Shown here: positions 1-7,754 of the stretch, in pieces
Layout of the letters: every line of letters begins with the position of its first letter
Numbering within the stretch: position 1 is the stretch's first letter
Assembly: GCA_964621605.1 (NCBI GenBank)
Contig: CAZUMJ010000014.1
Location: 9,520 to 73,519, forward strand
DNA length: 64,000 nt
Direction: 5' to 3'
Source: CAZUMJ01 sp964621605
GTDB lineage: Bacteria; Actinomycetota; Acidimicrobiia; Acidimicrobiales; Iamiaceae
The notes under the pieces: model-generated
Databases searched by the model: none
Told to the model about the DNA's origin: nothing
The model's input: the letters and a program-made list of their open reading frames with translations, nothing else
Program-made: the position numbers and the translations under genes

Positions 1-1
1 C

Positions 2-550
2 GGGCTCGGCCTCGACACGGTGGGCGTCGAGGTCGACGGCGGGTACGTGGTGATCGACCACAACTGTCGGTCGAGCGTCCCGCACATCTACGCGGCGGGG
101 GATCTGTCGGGGAAGCTGCCGTTGTCGTCGGTCGCGTCGATGCAAGGACGCAAGATCGCCGAACACGCCATGGGCATGCACCAGGGCCCGCACCGACATC
201 TCGATTATGACAAGGCCGCATCGGCGATCTTCACCGAGCCCGAGATCGCCGATGTTGGACTGGCCGAGGCCGACGCGTTCGCCGAGGGCCGCAAGATCCG
301 GGTGACGAAGGTGCCGTTCTCGGCCTCCGCCAAGGCGCTCATCAACGATGACCCACGTGGGTTCGTGAAGATCGTGTCCGACCCGGCGACGGGCGTGGTA
401 CTCGGGGGGTCGATCGTCGGGCGCCACGCCGCGGAGCTCATCTCGGTGTTGGCGTTGGCGGTCACGGCCGGCTTGCGAGTGAGTGACCTCGAGGAGAGCC
501 TGTTCGTGCACCCGGCCCTGGCCGAGGCCCTGGCCGAAGCAGCCGAGTGA
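2..550 (+). CDS. Pyridine nucleotide-disulfide oxidoreductase, C-terminal part (dihydrolipoamide dehydrogenase-like), 5' end outside window
   Basis: The reading frame enters from the left edge and ends at TGA 548-550, giving about 182 residues. It contains the second FAD-binding motif of the family (IYAAGDLSG, then PLSSVASMQGRKIAEHAMG) followed by a complete C-terminal dimerisation domain (FTEPEIADVGL, GFVKIV, GGSIVGRHAAELI). It ends in FVHPALAEALAEAAE, where the His-Pro pair corresponds to the His-x-Pro/Glu active-site region of dihydrolipoamide dehydrogenases. The redox cysteines and NAD site lie upstream of the window, so the exact substrate cannot be decided; mycothione or mercuric reductase relatives are alternatives. 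The next gene starts inside its stop codon (GTGA overlap), so the two are probably cotranscribed. Confidence 0.85.
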   Translation, partial: GLGLDTVGVEVDGGYVVIDHNCRSSVPHIYAAGDLSGKLPLSSVASMQGRKIAEHAMGMHQGPHRHLDYDKAASAIFTEPEIADVGLAEADAFAEGRKIRVTKVPFSASAKALINDDPRGFVKIVSDPATGVVLGGSIVGRHAAELISVLALAVTAGLRVSDLEESLFVHPALAEALAEAAE

Positions 551-1576
551 CCTCGCCCGAACAGCCGTCCGAGGGCGACGGGGGAGCGACGGCGGGCGAC
601 GTCGGGCAGCCCTGGGCCCCTCGGCCGGAGCCGCGAGAGCAGTCTCCTTGGGCGCGGCCACCATCGGGACCGGAGCAGCCACCGTGGGGCCCGGAGCAGC
701 CCGTGCCGCCGGGCTATCCGGTGCCGCCTGGCCCCTCTGGCTACCCGGCGCCGCCTGGCTACCCGGTGCCGCCTGGCTACCCGGTCCCGCCGGGCTACCC
801 GGTCCCGCCGGGCTACCCGGTCCCGCCGGNNNNNNNNNNNNNNNNNNNNNNNNNNNNNNNNNNNNNNNNNNNNNNNNNNNNNNNNNNNNNNNNNNNNNNN
901 NNNNNNNNNNNNNNNNNNNNNNNNNNNNNTCCCGCCGGGCTACCCGGTCCCGCCGGGCTACCCGGTCCCGCCGGGCTACCCGGTCCCGCCGGGCTACCCG
1001 GTGCCTCCCGGCGGCCCAGTACCTCCCGGCGGTCCAGTACCGCCGGGTGGCCACCTTCCACCCGGCTGGGCATGGAGCCCGTGGGGGCAACCGCTGCCGA
1101 TCCCCGAAGACCCGTACGGCTTCCCGCTCGTCGGCCCGGGGTCACGCCCACCCATCTGGCAGCGGGCGCTCGCCCGTCTCATCGATCTCGCCCCGATCTA
1201 CCTGCTCGCAAGCGTCGTGCTGCTGCAGTGGGTGCACGTGAGCGACGGCGGCAAAGTGACCGTCGACCACGTCCCCCTTTGGATCTTCCCTGCCATCCAG
1301 ATCGTCGATGTTCTCTATGAAACCGTGGCGGTTGCGTTGTGGGGGAAGACGCTCGGCAAGTGGATCATGGGCCTGCGCGTCGAGGATCCCCGTGGCGAGC
1401 GGCCGGGGTGGTGGCGTGCCGCGGTGCGCATCGCGGTGCCTGACGTTGCTGCACTCATTCCGCTGTTCGGCAGTGGTCTGCTGACGGCCGCGGTGTACTT
1501 GAGCGCGGTGTGGAACCCGCTGCGCCAGGGGATCCACGACCGCGCCGCAGGCACGATCGTCGTGCGAAGCCGCTGA
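547..1576 (+). CDS. RDD family membrane protein with proline-rich GYPVPP repeat N-terminus (interrupted by assembly gap)
   Basis: GTG at 547 overlaps the preceding stop. The first ~90 codons encode a Pro/Gly/Tyr-rich cytoplasmic arm that becomes an 18-bp tandem repeat (GYPVPP) running into the N-run. After the gap the repeat resumes in another frame and leads into the RDD domain: an R-ALARLIDLAP first segment, a hydrophobic helix, LWGKTLGKWIMGLRV, and a final helix ending VWNPLRQGIHDRAAGT. R, D and D are the signature residues of RDD proteins, which are small polytopic membrane proteins of mostly unknown role. Overlapping the contig ends by 9, 27 or 45 bp within the repeat and deleting the N-run restores one frame, so this is one gene and the frame change is an assembly effect. 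True repeat number is unknown. Confidence 0.8.
709..1000 (+). repeat. 18-bp tandem repeat (GYPVPP codons) spanning the scaffold gap
   Basis: Units of the form GGCTACCCGGTCCCGCCG occur degenerate at first and then perfect on both sides of the N-run (perfect copies about 775-829 and 930-1000). The perfect block exceeds 55 bp on each side, enough to break a short-k assembly. Confidence 0.85.
830..929. other. Assembly gap of 100 N inside a tandem repeat
   Basis: Exactly 100 N. Both flanks are the same 18-bp repeat, so the gap is of arbitrary length and hides an unknown number of repeat units rather than a new gene. Confidence 0.95.
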
Positions 1577-1669
1577 GGCGCGGGCGACGACTGGCGGACG
1601 TCGCGGCGCTCGACCCGGTCCCGCTCGACGGGGTCGTCGCGGCGGCGCGGGCGCGGCTGGGGGTGCCGC

Positions 1670-2509
1670 TCAGGCGTGCCCGGCGGCGAGGGCGACGAGT
1701 TGCCCAGGGGTCATGCCCGTCACGGCCCGTACGTCGCGGGTGAGGTGCGGCTGATCGGCGTAGCCGAGCTCGGCCGCGACCGTGGCGATGGTCGCCTGCC
1801 CGGAGCGCAACCGCTCGCAGGCTTCGTGGAGCCGGCGACGCTGGATCAGCCACCGTGGCGTCAAGCCGAGGCGGCGGCTGGTCAGGCGCTGGAGTGCCCG
1901 CTCTGACAGGTCGACGGTGGCGCACAGCGTCGCCACGTCGCCGATCGTGGCGTCGGTCTCGATGCGTTCCACGATGTGGTTGATCAGCAGGCCCTCTTCG
2001 TCGATGGGTGTCACCGCACGGGCGAGGTCGGCGGCGACCTCGACCGCGGCGACCTGCGCCGCCTCGTCGTGGGGGTCGGGATCCATGAGTGCGCGCACCC
2101 GACGCACGACCTCGGCGCCATGGGGGCCGACGGCTTCGGATAGGTCAGCGGCCCGATCGGTCCACGCGGCCATCGACCCACGGGTGAGCATTGACCCGGT
2201 CGCCGGTTGGAACATCGTCCCGACAGCCCAGCCGTCACCTTCCAACTCGGCGGTGGCGATCCCCCTGGAGACCCCGGCGAAGCGGGCGTAGGACGGGGTG
2301 ATCACCACGAGCGCAACCGGGTATTGCAGCACCGACTGCGCGGCGACCTCGCCGGGCGGCACCGACCACACCGGCAGCCAGAAGCGTCGGACCAGGTCGG
2401 TGAGATCCGCGGGAGGTGCGTATCGGTAGATGACGTGGGACCGGTCGTGCGGCGCCTTGAGGTGCGCCCGCTCGTCGATGCGGAGGAGTCCCGGCACGTC
2501 GGGTTTCAT
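1670..2509 (-). CDS. AraC family transcriptional regulator
   Basis: About 279 residues from ATG at 2509. An upstream in-frame start at 2560 would overlap the divergent neighbour, so the internal ATG was chosen. The N-terminal ~150 residues resemble the DUF6597-type sensor found in AraC regulators (YAPPADLTDLVRRFW near the start). The C-terminal ~100 residues form two helix-turn-helix units: IGDVATLCATVDLSERALQR, then SGQATIATVAAELGYADQ with the usual HLTRDVRAVTGMTPGQ ending. It should bind DNA as a local activator or repressor. It is divergent from the DinB-fold gene at 2547 with 37 bp between starts, so that gene is its most likely target. It converges with the RDD gene. Confidence 0.88.
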   Translation of the reverse strand: MKPDVPGLLRIDERAHLKAPHDRSHVIYRYAPPADLTDLVRRFWLPVWSVPPGEVAAQSVLQYPVALVVITPSYARFAGVSRGIATAELEGDGWAVGTMFQPATGSMLTRGSMAAWTDRAADLSEAVGPHGAEVVRRVRALMDPDPHDEAAQVAAVEVAADLARAVTPIDEEGLLINHIVERIETDATIGDVATLCATVDLSERALQRLTSRRLGLTPRWLIQRRRLHEACERLRSGQATIATVAAELGYADQPHLTRDVRAVTGMTPGQLVALAAGHA

Positions 2510-2546
2510 CAAGACGATTCTGGCGCGCGCTGCCACGATCGGGGCC

Positions 2547-3131
2547 ATGACCGACACCACTGCTTCGACTTCCGTTCCCGCCGCCCCGTCGGCGATCGAC
2601 GCCTACCGGGCTGCAGACGGCCCGCTGTGCGCGGTCGTGACCGCGCTCACCGAGTCAGCATGGGACGCGCCGAGCCCGTGTGAAGGGTGGTCGGCGCGTG
2701 ACGTGCTGTCCCACGTGATCGACACGCAGCGAGCCTTCCTGAGCGACCGGGGCGTTCTGCTCGGCTCCGGACCCGATGTTGCAGCAGGGCCTGCTGCGGC
2801 GTGGGCTGCCCACCGAGACGACGTGCTGCACGCGTTGGCCGACCCGGACGTGGCCGCCACCGAGTACGACGGCCACTTCGGGAGGACCACTGTCGGCGAG
2901 ACGCTCGTGCGGTTCTACGTCTTCGACATGGTCGCCCACCGCTGGGACATCGCCCGAGCGGCGGGCCGCGACGAGCGGTTCTCCGACCGCGAGCTCGACC
3001 AGCTCGAGGCGGGTATCGAGGCGTTCGGGCCAGCGGTGTACATGGAGGGGGTTTGCAAGGCGGGCGTGACACCTCCCGAGGATGCCGATCGTCAGGTCCG
3101 GGTACTCGCCCGGCTCGGTCGCGTCGCCTGA
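2547..3131 (+). CDS. TIGR03086-like / maleylpyruvate isomerase N-domain protein (DinB-like fold)
   Basis: 194 residues. It shows the family pattern of an N-terminal helix bundle with PCEGWSARDVLSHVIDTQ (the Cys-x-Gly-Trp and HV residues of mycothiol-dependent DinB-fold enzymes) and a later DMVAHRWDIARA, whose histidine together with the first His could bind a divalent metal. Family members are thought to use mycothiol in thiol-transfer or isomerisation reactions, but most, like this one, have no assigned substrate. ATG at 2547 leaves a 37-bp promoter region shared with the divergent AraC regulator. The C-terminus lacks any added domain. Confidence 0.8.
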   Translation: MTDTTASTSVPAAPSAIDAYRAADGPLCAVVTALTESAWDAPSPCEGWSARDVLSHVIDTQRAFLSDRGVLLGSGPDVAAGPAAAWAAHRDDVLHALADPDVAATEYDGHFGRTTVGETLVRFYVFDMVAHRWDIARAAGRDERFSDRELDQLEAGIEAFGPAVYMEGVCKAGVTPPEDADRQVRVLARLGRVA

Positions 3132-3175
3132 GCGGGGGGCGCGCTCGAGCCCCCACCGTGGGGACTCGAAGTTGC

Positions 3176-4492
3176 TCAGCCGGGCTTGGGCCTGAGCGGA
3201 TCGGGTGCTCGCCCTTTGGGAACCACGAGTGCTGTGCCGTCGGGTCGCGTGAAGTGGAGTGACCCGTCTGCCTGGCGGGCGACCCCGAAGCCGCCCTCGT
3301 GGACCCGGTGGTGGTGGTACACGCACAGCAGCGCGAGGTTGGCCAGGTCGGTGGCGCCGCCATGGATCCAGTGCACGAGGTGGTGCGCGTGGGTCCAGCC
3401 GGCGTGGCGGTCGCAGCCCGGGAACACACACCCACGGTCGCGTGCCGCCAGAGCTCGGCGCTGGGCGGGGGACGGCAGACGGGCAGTGTTGCCGAGGTCG
3501 ACCGGGACCGAGTCGGCGTCGAGGACGACCCGCGCCAGGGAACCGTCGCACGCCCAGCGCAGCGCGGTCGCCGCAGTGACTGGGGCGCCGTGTTCGGTCT
3601 CACCGACGACATCGCTGGGCACCGTGTCTGGGTGGGTGAGGTGGTCGACGTGCACGATCGCGGTGACCGACGGCGCCTTGACCGCGGTGCCGTCGTCGCC
3701 CGCGGCGAGTGACTGCATGGCAAGGTCGACCAGGGCGTCGGCCCGTCGCTGCGCCGCGGTGCGTTCGATGGGAGTGCCGTTGCTGTCGGCGAGGGCCTTG
3801 TCGGCCTGGTACATGGCGCGGCAGCGACGGTCGAGCTCCTCGCGGAGCGCCTCGCCTCCCTCGTCGGTGAGCTTGCCGTTGAGAAGCCACATGCCGCCGA
3901 ACGACGACGACAGGTGCACAGAACGGTCGGCGCGTTGCTTCGCGTCGCGGTCGGCGGCACCGTCGGGGTTGGCGTGCCTCGCCCAGAACGACAGCACCTT
4001 GGCGCACTGGTCGACGCGAAGCCCGAGCGCCTGCTCGACCAGGAACGACTCGTGCTTGGCAAACGTGTCAGGCGCGTGGGTGGCGGCGTTGGCGAGCAAG
4101 GCGGCCTTGGCCTGACCGAGACGCCCGGACGCACACGCCGCTTCGACGACCGGCATCGCACGGAGTGCCCGGGCGAGCCGGATGCGACCGGAGGCCGCGG
4201 GCCGGGACTGCTCTGTGCGTGCCGCCAACCAGCCGGCCCCAGAGTGCGCCGCGTCGGCCGCCCACGCGCCGCGTGCATCCCACGCGCCGACCAGCGCCGT
4301 GCGGGCCGCGTCGATGCGGTTGAAGGGCTCGTCCCACGTCTGCATCAGCTCGGACAGGAGGGGATCGGCCAGCTCGCTCGGTGTGAGGGCCGCCAGTGCA
4401 TCGGCGGCAGCGGCGAGCGCCGACTGGGCCGCCGCCACCCGTGCCGTCCCGCACGAGGGGCCCACACCGGGAGGAGGAGGAGAAGCGAACAT
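3176..4492 (-). CDS. DUF222 / HNH endonuclease-domain protein (13E12 repeat family type)
   Basis: 438 residues from ATG 4492. The N-terminal ~300 residues are the Ala-rich helical DUF222 domain. The C-terminus holds an HNH nuclease fold: CVFPGCD with paired cysteines, HAHHLVHW, GGATDLANLALLC, then HHHRVHEGGF. These proteins are abundant in actinobacterial genomes, often in many copies; their biological role is not established and some lie in mobile elements. Nothing mobile flanks this copy. The start is supported by a -10 like TAGACT seven bases upstream and a -35 like TTGCTA 17 bp further, which suggests a leaderless message. Confidence 0.9.
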   Translation of the reverse strand: MFASPPPPGVGPSCGTARVAAAQSALAAAADALAALTPSELADPLLSELMQTWDEPFNRIDAARTALVGAWDARGAWAADAAHSGAGWLAARTEQSRPAASGRIRLARALRAMPVVEAACASGRLGQAKAALLANAATHAPDTFAKHESFLVEQALGLRVDQCAKVLSFWARHANPDGAADRDAKQRADRSVHLSSSFGGMWLLNGKLTDEGGEALREELDRRCRAMYQADKALADSNGTPIERTAAQRRADALVDLAMQSLAAGDDGTAVKAPSVTAIVHVDHLTHPDTVPSDVVGETEHGAPVTAATALRWACDGSLARVVLDADSVPVDLGNTARLPSPAQRRALAARDRGCVFPGCDRHAGWTHAHHLVHWIHGGATDLANLALLCVYHHHRVHEGGFGVARQADGSLHFTRPDGTALVVPKGRAPDPLRPKPG

Positions 4493-4499
4493 GTGTTCG

Positions 4500-4505
4500 A
4501 GTCTA
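4500..4505 (-). promoter_or_regulatory. -10 element TAGACT of the DUF222-HNH gene
   Basis: On the minus strand TAGACT lies 7 nt before ATG 4492. TTGCTA sits 17 nt upstream of it (4 of 6 matches to TTGACA). The short distance implies a leaderless transcript. Confidence 0.6.
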
Positions 4506-4850
4506 ATGGGTCTACGGATGAGTAGCAACCCTTGTTTTGGGAAGGTGCGTCGAGCGGCCGGTTTGTGAGTCACCAGCCGACGGGTGACGGGCGGCGTCGC
4601 GGGTGACGGGCCGCGTCGCCGATGGCGGCGCTCGCCGGCGAGGTACCGGGCCGTCGATCGTGACGTCGCCGGTGGTGCAGTGGCCGCAGTCCGCCCCGGC
4701 ACCGGCCGAGTGTGGTTCAGTGGTGGGCGTGATCGGTGTCCTCCATGCCGAAGCGCGCAGCCGCGGCCGATCAGGCCGATCAGGCCGACCGGGTCGCTCC
4801 GAGCTTCTCGGGGCCCGTGGCGATCGGCGCACGAGCCGGGTCGGGCACCG
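4506..4850. other. Non-coding stretch between divergent HNH and PilZ genes
   Basis: About 345 bp with no convincing gene. It holds a pair of imperfect direct repeats around 4580-4622 (GGGTGACGGG followed by C/G-rich GCGTCGC) and a short triplication of GATCAGGCC-like sequence near 4765-4790. Six-frame translations here are low-complexity Arg/Ala-rich and look like antisense shadows. Confidence 0.5.
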
Positions 4851-5300
4851 ATGAGCCCGACAGGTGCACAGGGCCGGAACCGGCGGATCGGCGAACGCCA
4901 CGAACTTGCCGTACCCATCGAGGTGACGCTGCCCTCGGCCGGACGCTGGCGGCGCGCCCCGAAACCGCTCGCCCTCACGAGCCGGGACCTGTCCATCAGC
5001 GGTGCGTCGTTCGCCTGCGACATGAGCGTGGAGCTGCGGCCGAACCTCGCGCTGCAGGTCACCCTGGGCGACGTCACCGGCACGGCTGTCGTCCGCAACG
5101 TCCACCCGCAGAACGGACAGATCCTCTACGGCGTCGAGTTCACCGATCCGCGCCTGTCGGAGGTCGCGGCGCGCATCATCGACGAGCGTGTCCAGCGACC
5201 GGCAGCCGGTCGCGACGAAGCGAGCGCGGCACGCCAGAAGCTGAACGAGGCCGCCGCACGAGAGGTCGCCTATCGCGGGTCGCGCGCCGACTGGGGCTGA
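4851..5300 (+). CDS. PilZ domain protein, putative c-di-GMP receptor
   Basis: 149 residues. Near the N-terminus RRIGER gives the RxxxR motif (Arg12, Arg16), and DLSISG gives the D/NxSxxG motif about 35 residues later; together these are the cyclic-di-GMP binding signature. The rest matches the beta-barrel of PilZ (AVRNVHP-like turn, GVEFTDP). A charged helical tail of ~40 residues follows. No enzymatic domain is attached, so it probably acts as a stand-alone adaptor. ATG 4851 was chosen because the domain begins a few residues later and upstream sequence is low complexity. The secreted FG-GAP protein follows 109 bp downstream on the same strand; coregulation is possible but unproven. Confidence 0.85.
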   Translation: MSPTGAQGRNRRIGERHELAVPIEVTLPSAGRWRRAPKPLALTSRDLSISGASFACDMSVELRPNLALQVTLGDVTGTAVVRNVHPQNGQILYGVEFTDPRLSEVAARIIDERVQRPAAGRDEASAARQKLNEAAAREVAYRGSRADWG

Positions 5301-5409
5301 GTCCCGACCGGGAGCGCGGACGCGAGTGGCGGCTGGCGTGCCACCCCCTCTGACTACATGGGGAGGTCCGAACTGCCGATGTAGCGGGCAACCGTCTGCG
5401 AGTTCGGGA

Positions 5410-7704
5410 GTGTCCGTGTCGTTGAGATCCCTGTCGGAGGTCCGTCGTACGCGGACAGCGATGGTCGGCGCGCTCAGCGTGCTGCTGCTCCCATTGCTGC
5501 CCGCCCCGACGAGGCCCGCCCCGACGCCGTCCGCTGAGACGGCGCCAGCTACGGCGACGCCAGCTACGGCGATGCCAGCCCCGACGCCGTCCGCCGTGCC
5601 GGCACTGCGCCTCCTCCAGGCCAGCGCCACCCAGGCGTGGACGCAGCGCGCCACCCTGGGCGCGTACACCGCGATGGGTCACTACCCGAGCATGCCGATG
5701 TCCTCGCCTGCCGTCGGTGACGTCACCGGCGACGGCGTAGACGACGTGGTCGTCGGGAACATGGACGGCTTCCTGCGCGTCTACCGGGCCGACACCGGTG
5801 CCCTGGAGGCGAGCGTGCCACTGGAAGGCCCCATCCAGTCGTCGCCGCTGCTCGTCGACCTGTACGGCGGTGGCCGGCCCGAGGTGGTGGTGAGCAGCGC
5901 GTCGGTGACGCCGGGCAACACCTCCTCGGTGCGGGTCCTGTCGTTCTCGCCGGACGGCACGTGGTGGAGTCCGTTCAACCGCACCTCGGCCCACCCCGTG
6001 CTCGGTCCCACGGTCCTGCAGCGACCGTTCCTCGCGACACCGGCCGTCGGCGACATCGACGGCGACGGCCAGCCCGAGATCGTCGCCGCGAACCTCGACC
6101 AGCACCTCTACGCATGGAACCTCGACGGCTCCCAGGTGTTCGCCCCCAAGTTCCTCTACGACACGCTGCTGTCGTCGCCGACGCTCGTCGACTGGAACGG
6201 TGACGGGCGCGCCGAGATCGTCTTCGGCGGCGACATGGGCCCGTACCCCGGAAGCCCGTACCCGGCCGCGAAGGGCCTGCTGTGGTCGGTCGACGGCACC
6301 GGCAACGTCAGCCCCGGCTACCCGATCCAGATCCCCGATCAGGTGCTCTGGACACCCCCGACGGTCACCGACCTGAACGGCGACGGGGCCTGGGACGTGG
6401 TGCTGGGCACCGGCATGAACTACCCCGAACCGGGTGGGGCCCGCGTGTACGCCTACACGCTGGCCACCCGCCAGAGCGTGCAGGGCTTCCCCGTGGCGGT
6501 GGCGGGCCGGACGTACTCCGCCCCCCTCGTCGTGCCCCTCAACGGGGTGCCCACCGTGCTCGTCGGGACCGGCCGGGGCTGGCTGTACTCGATCACCCGT
6601 GACGGGCACGTGCGGTGGCGGCGGTGCACCACCCGCTTCACGCCCTGCACCGAAACCGGCCAGGCCGGCGCCGCCGATTTCCTCCAGGTGAACCCGGCGG
6701 TGGCGGACATCGACGGCGACGGTGCGCTGGAGGCGGTCGTCACGACCGAGAAGGACCTCAAGTTCTACGACCTGCTCAGCGGAGCCCCGGAGAACTTCAC
6801 CGACGGCGCCACCCGTGACGCCCCGGTCACCGTCGCGGGCGCGTGGCCGAACGCGGCGACGCCGTCGATCGCGGCGGTCGGGGGGACCACCAGCATCTTC
6901 GTGCACGGCATCGAGGACGACGGCAACGGAGCGATCGGCGTCGGCGACCACGCGTTCCTGCAGCGCTGGACCACCAGCAGCCCGCTCGGGGCGGCGCCGT
7001 GGCCGACCGACAAGGCGAACATGGCGCGCACGGGGCTCGTGTGCACGGTGACCACCTCGACCGCGGCGCTGCGGAGCTTCGCGGCGGCTGCCACCCATGA
7101 CTTCCTCGGGCGTGAGGCGACCGAGTCCGAGAAGGCGACGTTCGCCCGCCAGGTCCGTTCGTGCGAGCTGAGCGTGGGCTCGTACCTCGCGCAGATGGTG
7201 GCGTCCGATGCGTGGCTCGGGGCCGTCGTCACGAAGTTCTACACCGACACCCTCGGACGTCAGCCCGAAGCGGCCGGGCTGTCGTACTGGGTGGGGATCC
7301 TGCGCAGCGGGCGGCTCACCGTGGCACAGGTGGCGAGCGCCTTCTACGCATCCGACGAGTACTACACGCACCTCGGCGGCGGCACCGACCGCTCGTGGGT
7401 GACCGAGCTCTACCGCACGCTGCTGCACCGCGAGCCCGAGGCGACCGGCCTCGACTACTGGGCGGGGCTGGCGCGCAGCGCCGGACGCACCACGGTGGTG
7501 TACAGCTTCTACCAGTCACAAGAGTCCTGCGAGACCCGCGTGACGGGCCTCTACCAGACGCTGCTCGGCCGGGCACCGGACCCCGGCGGCCTCAGCTATT
7601 GGGCCGGGCTCCTCCCCGCGCAGGGCGACCTGGCGCTGGCGCTCAACCTTGCGTCGTCGGCCGAGTACTTCGGTCGGGCGACGGCCACCTATCCGCAGGC
7701 CTGA
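5410..7704 (+). CDS. Secreted FG-GAP/VCBS beta-propeller protein with C-terminal DUF4214 repeats
   Basis: About 764 residues. GTG 5410 or GTG 5416 starts a basic N-terminus followed by a hydrophobic signal segment (MVGALSVLLLPLLPA) and a Thr/Pro/Ala-rich linker. Five or more FG-GAP calcium-binding-type repeats follow (GDVTGDGVDDVVVG, GDIDGDGQPEIVA, DWNGDGRAEIVFG, DLNGDGAWDVVLG, DIDGDGALEAVV), forming a probable propeller. The last ~220 residues hold three DUF4214 units of pattern LGRxPExxGLxYW with SxEYY/F endings. It is secreted by inference. The DUF4214 block is very similar to those in the proteins at 39652 and 48302. Confidence 0.88.
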   Translation: MSVSLRSLSEVRRTRTAMVGALSVLLLPLLPAPTRPAPTPSAETAPATATPATAMPAPTPSAVPALRLLQASATQAWTQRATLGAYTAMGHYPSMPMSSPAVGDVTGDGVDDVVVGNMDGFLRVYRADTGALEASVPLEGPIQSSPLLVDLYGGGRPEVVVSSASVTPGNTSSVRVLSFSPDGTWWSPFNRTSAHPVLGPTVLQRPFLATPAVGDIDGDGQPEIVAANLDQHLYAWNLDGSQVFAPKFLYDTLLSSPTLVDWNGDGRAEIVFGGDMGPYPGSPYPAAKGLLWSVDGTGNVSPGYPIQIPDQVLWTPPTVTDLNGDGAWDVVLGTGMNYPEPGGARVYAYTLATRQSVQGFPVAVAGRTYSAPLVVPLNGVPTVLVGTGRGWLYSITRDGHVRWRRCTTRFTPCTETGQAGAADFLQVNPAVADIDGDGALEAVVTTEKDLKFYDLLSGAPENFTDGATRDAPVTVAGAWPNAATPSIAAVGGTTSIFVHGIEDDGNGAIGVGDHAFLQRWTTSSPLGAAPWPTDKANMARTGLVCTVTTSTAALRSFAAAATHDFLGREATESEKATFARQVRSCELSVGSYLAQMVASDAWLGAVVTKFYTDTLGRQPEAAGLSYWVGILRSGRLTVAQVASAFYASDEYYTHLGGGTDRSWVTELYRTLLHREPEATGLDYWAGLARSAGRTTVVYSFYQSQESCETRVTGLYQTLLGRAPDPGGLSYWAGLLPAQGDLALALNLASSAEYFGRATATYPQA

Positions 7705-7742
7705 CGCGCCTGGGCATCATCTGGGCGTCCGACCGGCTCCGG

Positions 7743-7748
7743 TAGATT
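7743..7748 (+). promoter_or_regulatory. -10 element TAGATT of the membrane gene at 7755
   Basis: TAGATT lies 6 nt upstream of GTG 7755, followed by the same CGCCGG spacer that precedes GTG 19181. Consistent with a leaderless transcript. Confidence 0.55.
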
Positions 7749-7754
7749 CGCCGG

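Noticed and set aside
709..1000. Short regular repeats that might suggest a CRISPR array
   Set aside because: Repeats are contiguous 18-bp units without spacers and code GYPVPP in frame.
3176..4492. Homing endonuclease or mobile intron encoded by the HNH gene
   Set aside because: DUF222-HNH proteins are ordinary actinobacterial genes; there is no intron, intein boundary or target-site duplication here.
5176..7428. 750-codon minus-strand frame opposite the FG-GAP/DUF4214 gene
   Set aside because: Antisense shadow; composition is Arg/Gly/His-rich with no recognisable fold, while the plus strand has signal peptide and repeats.
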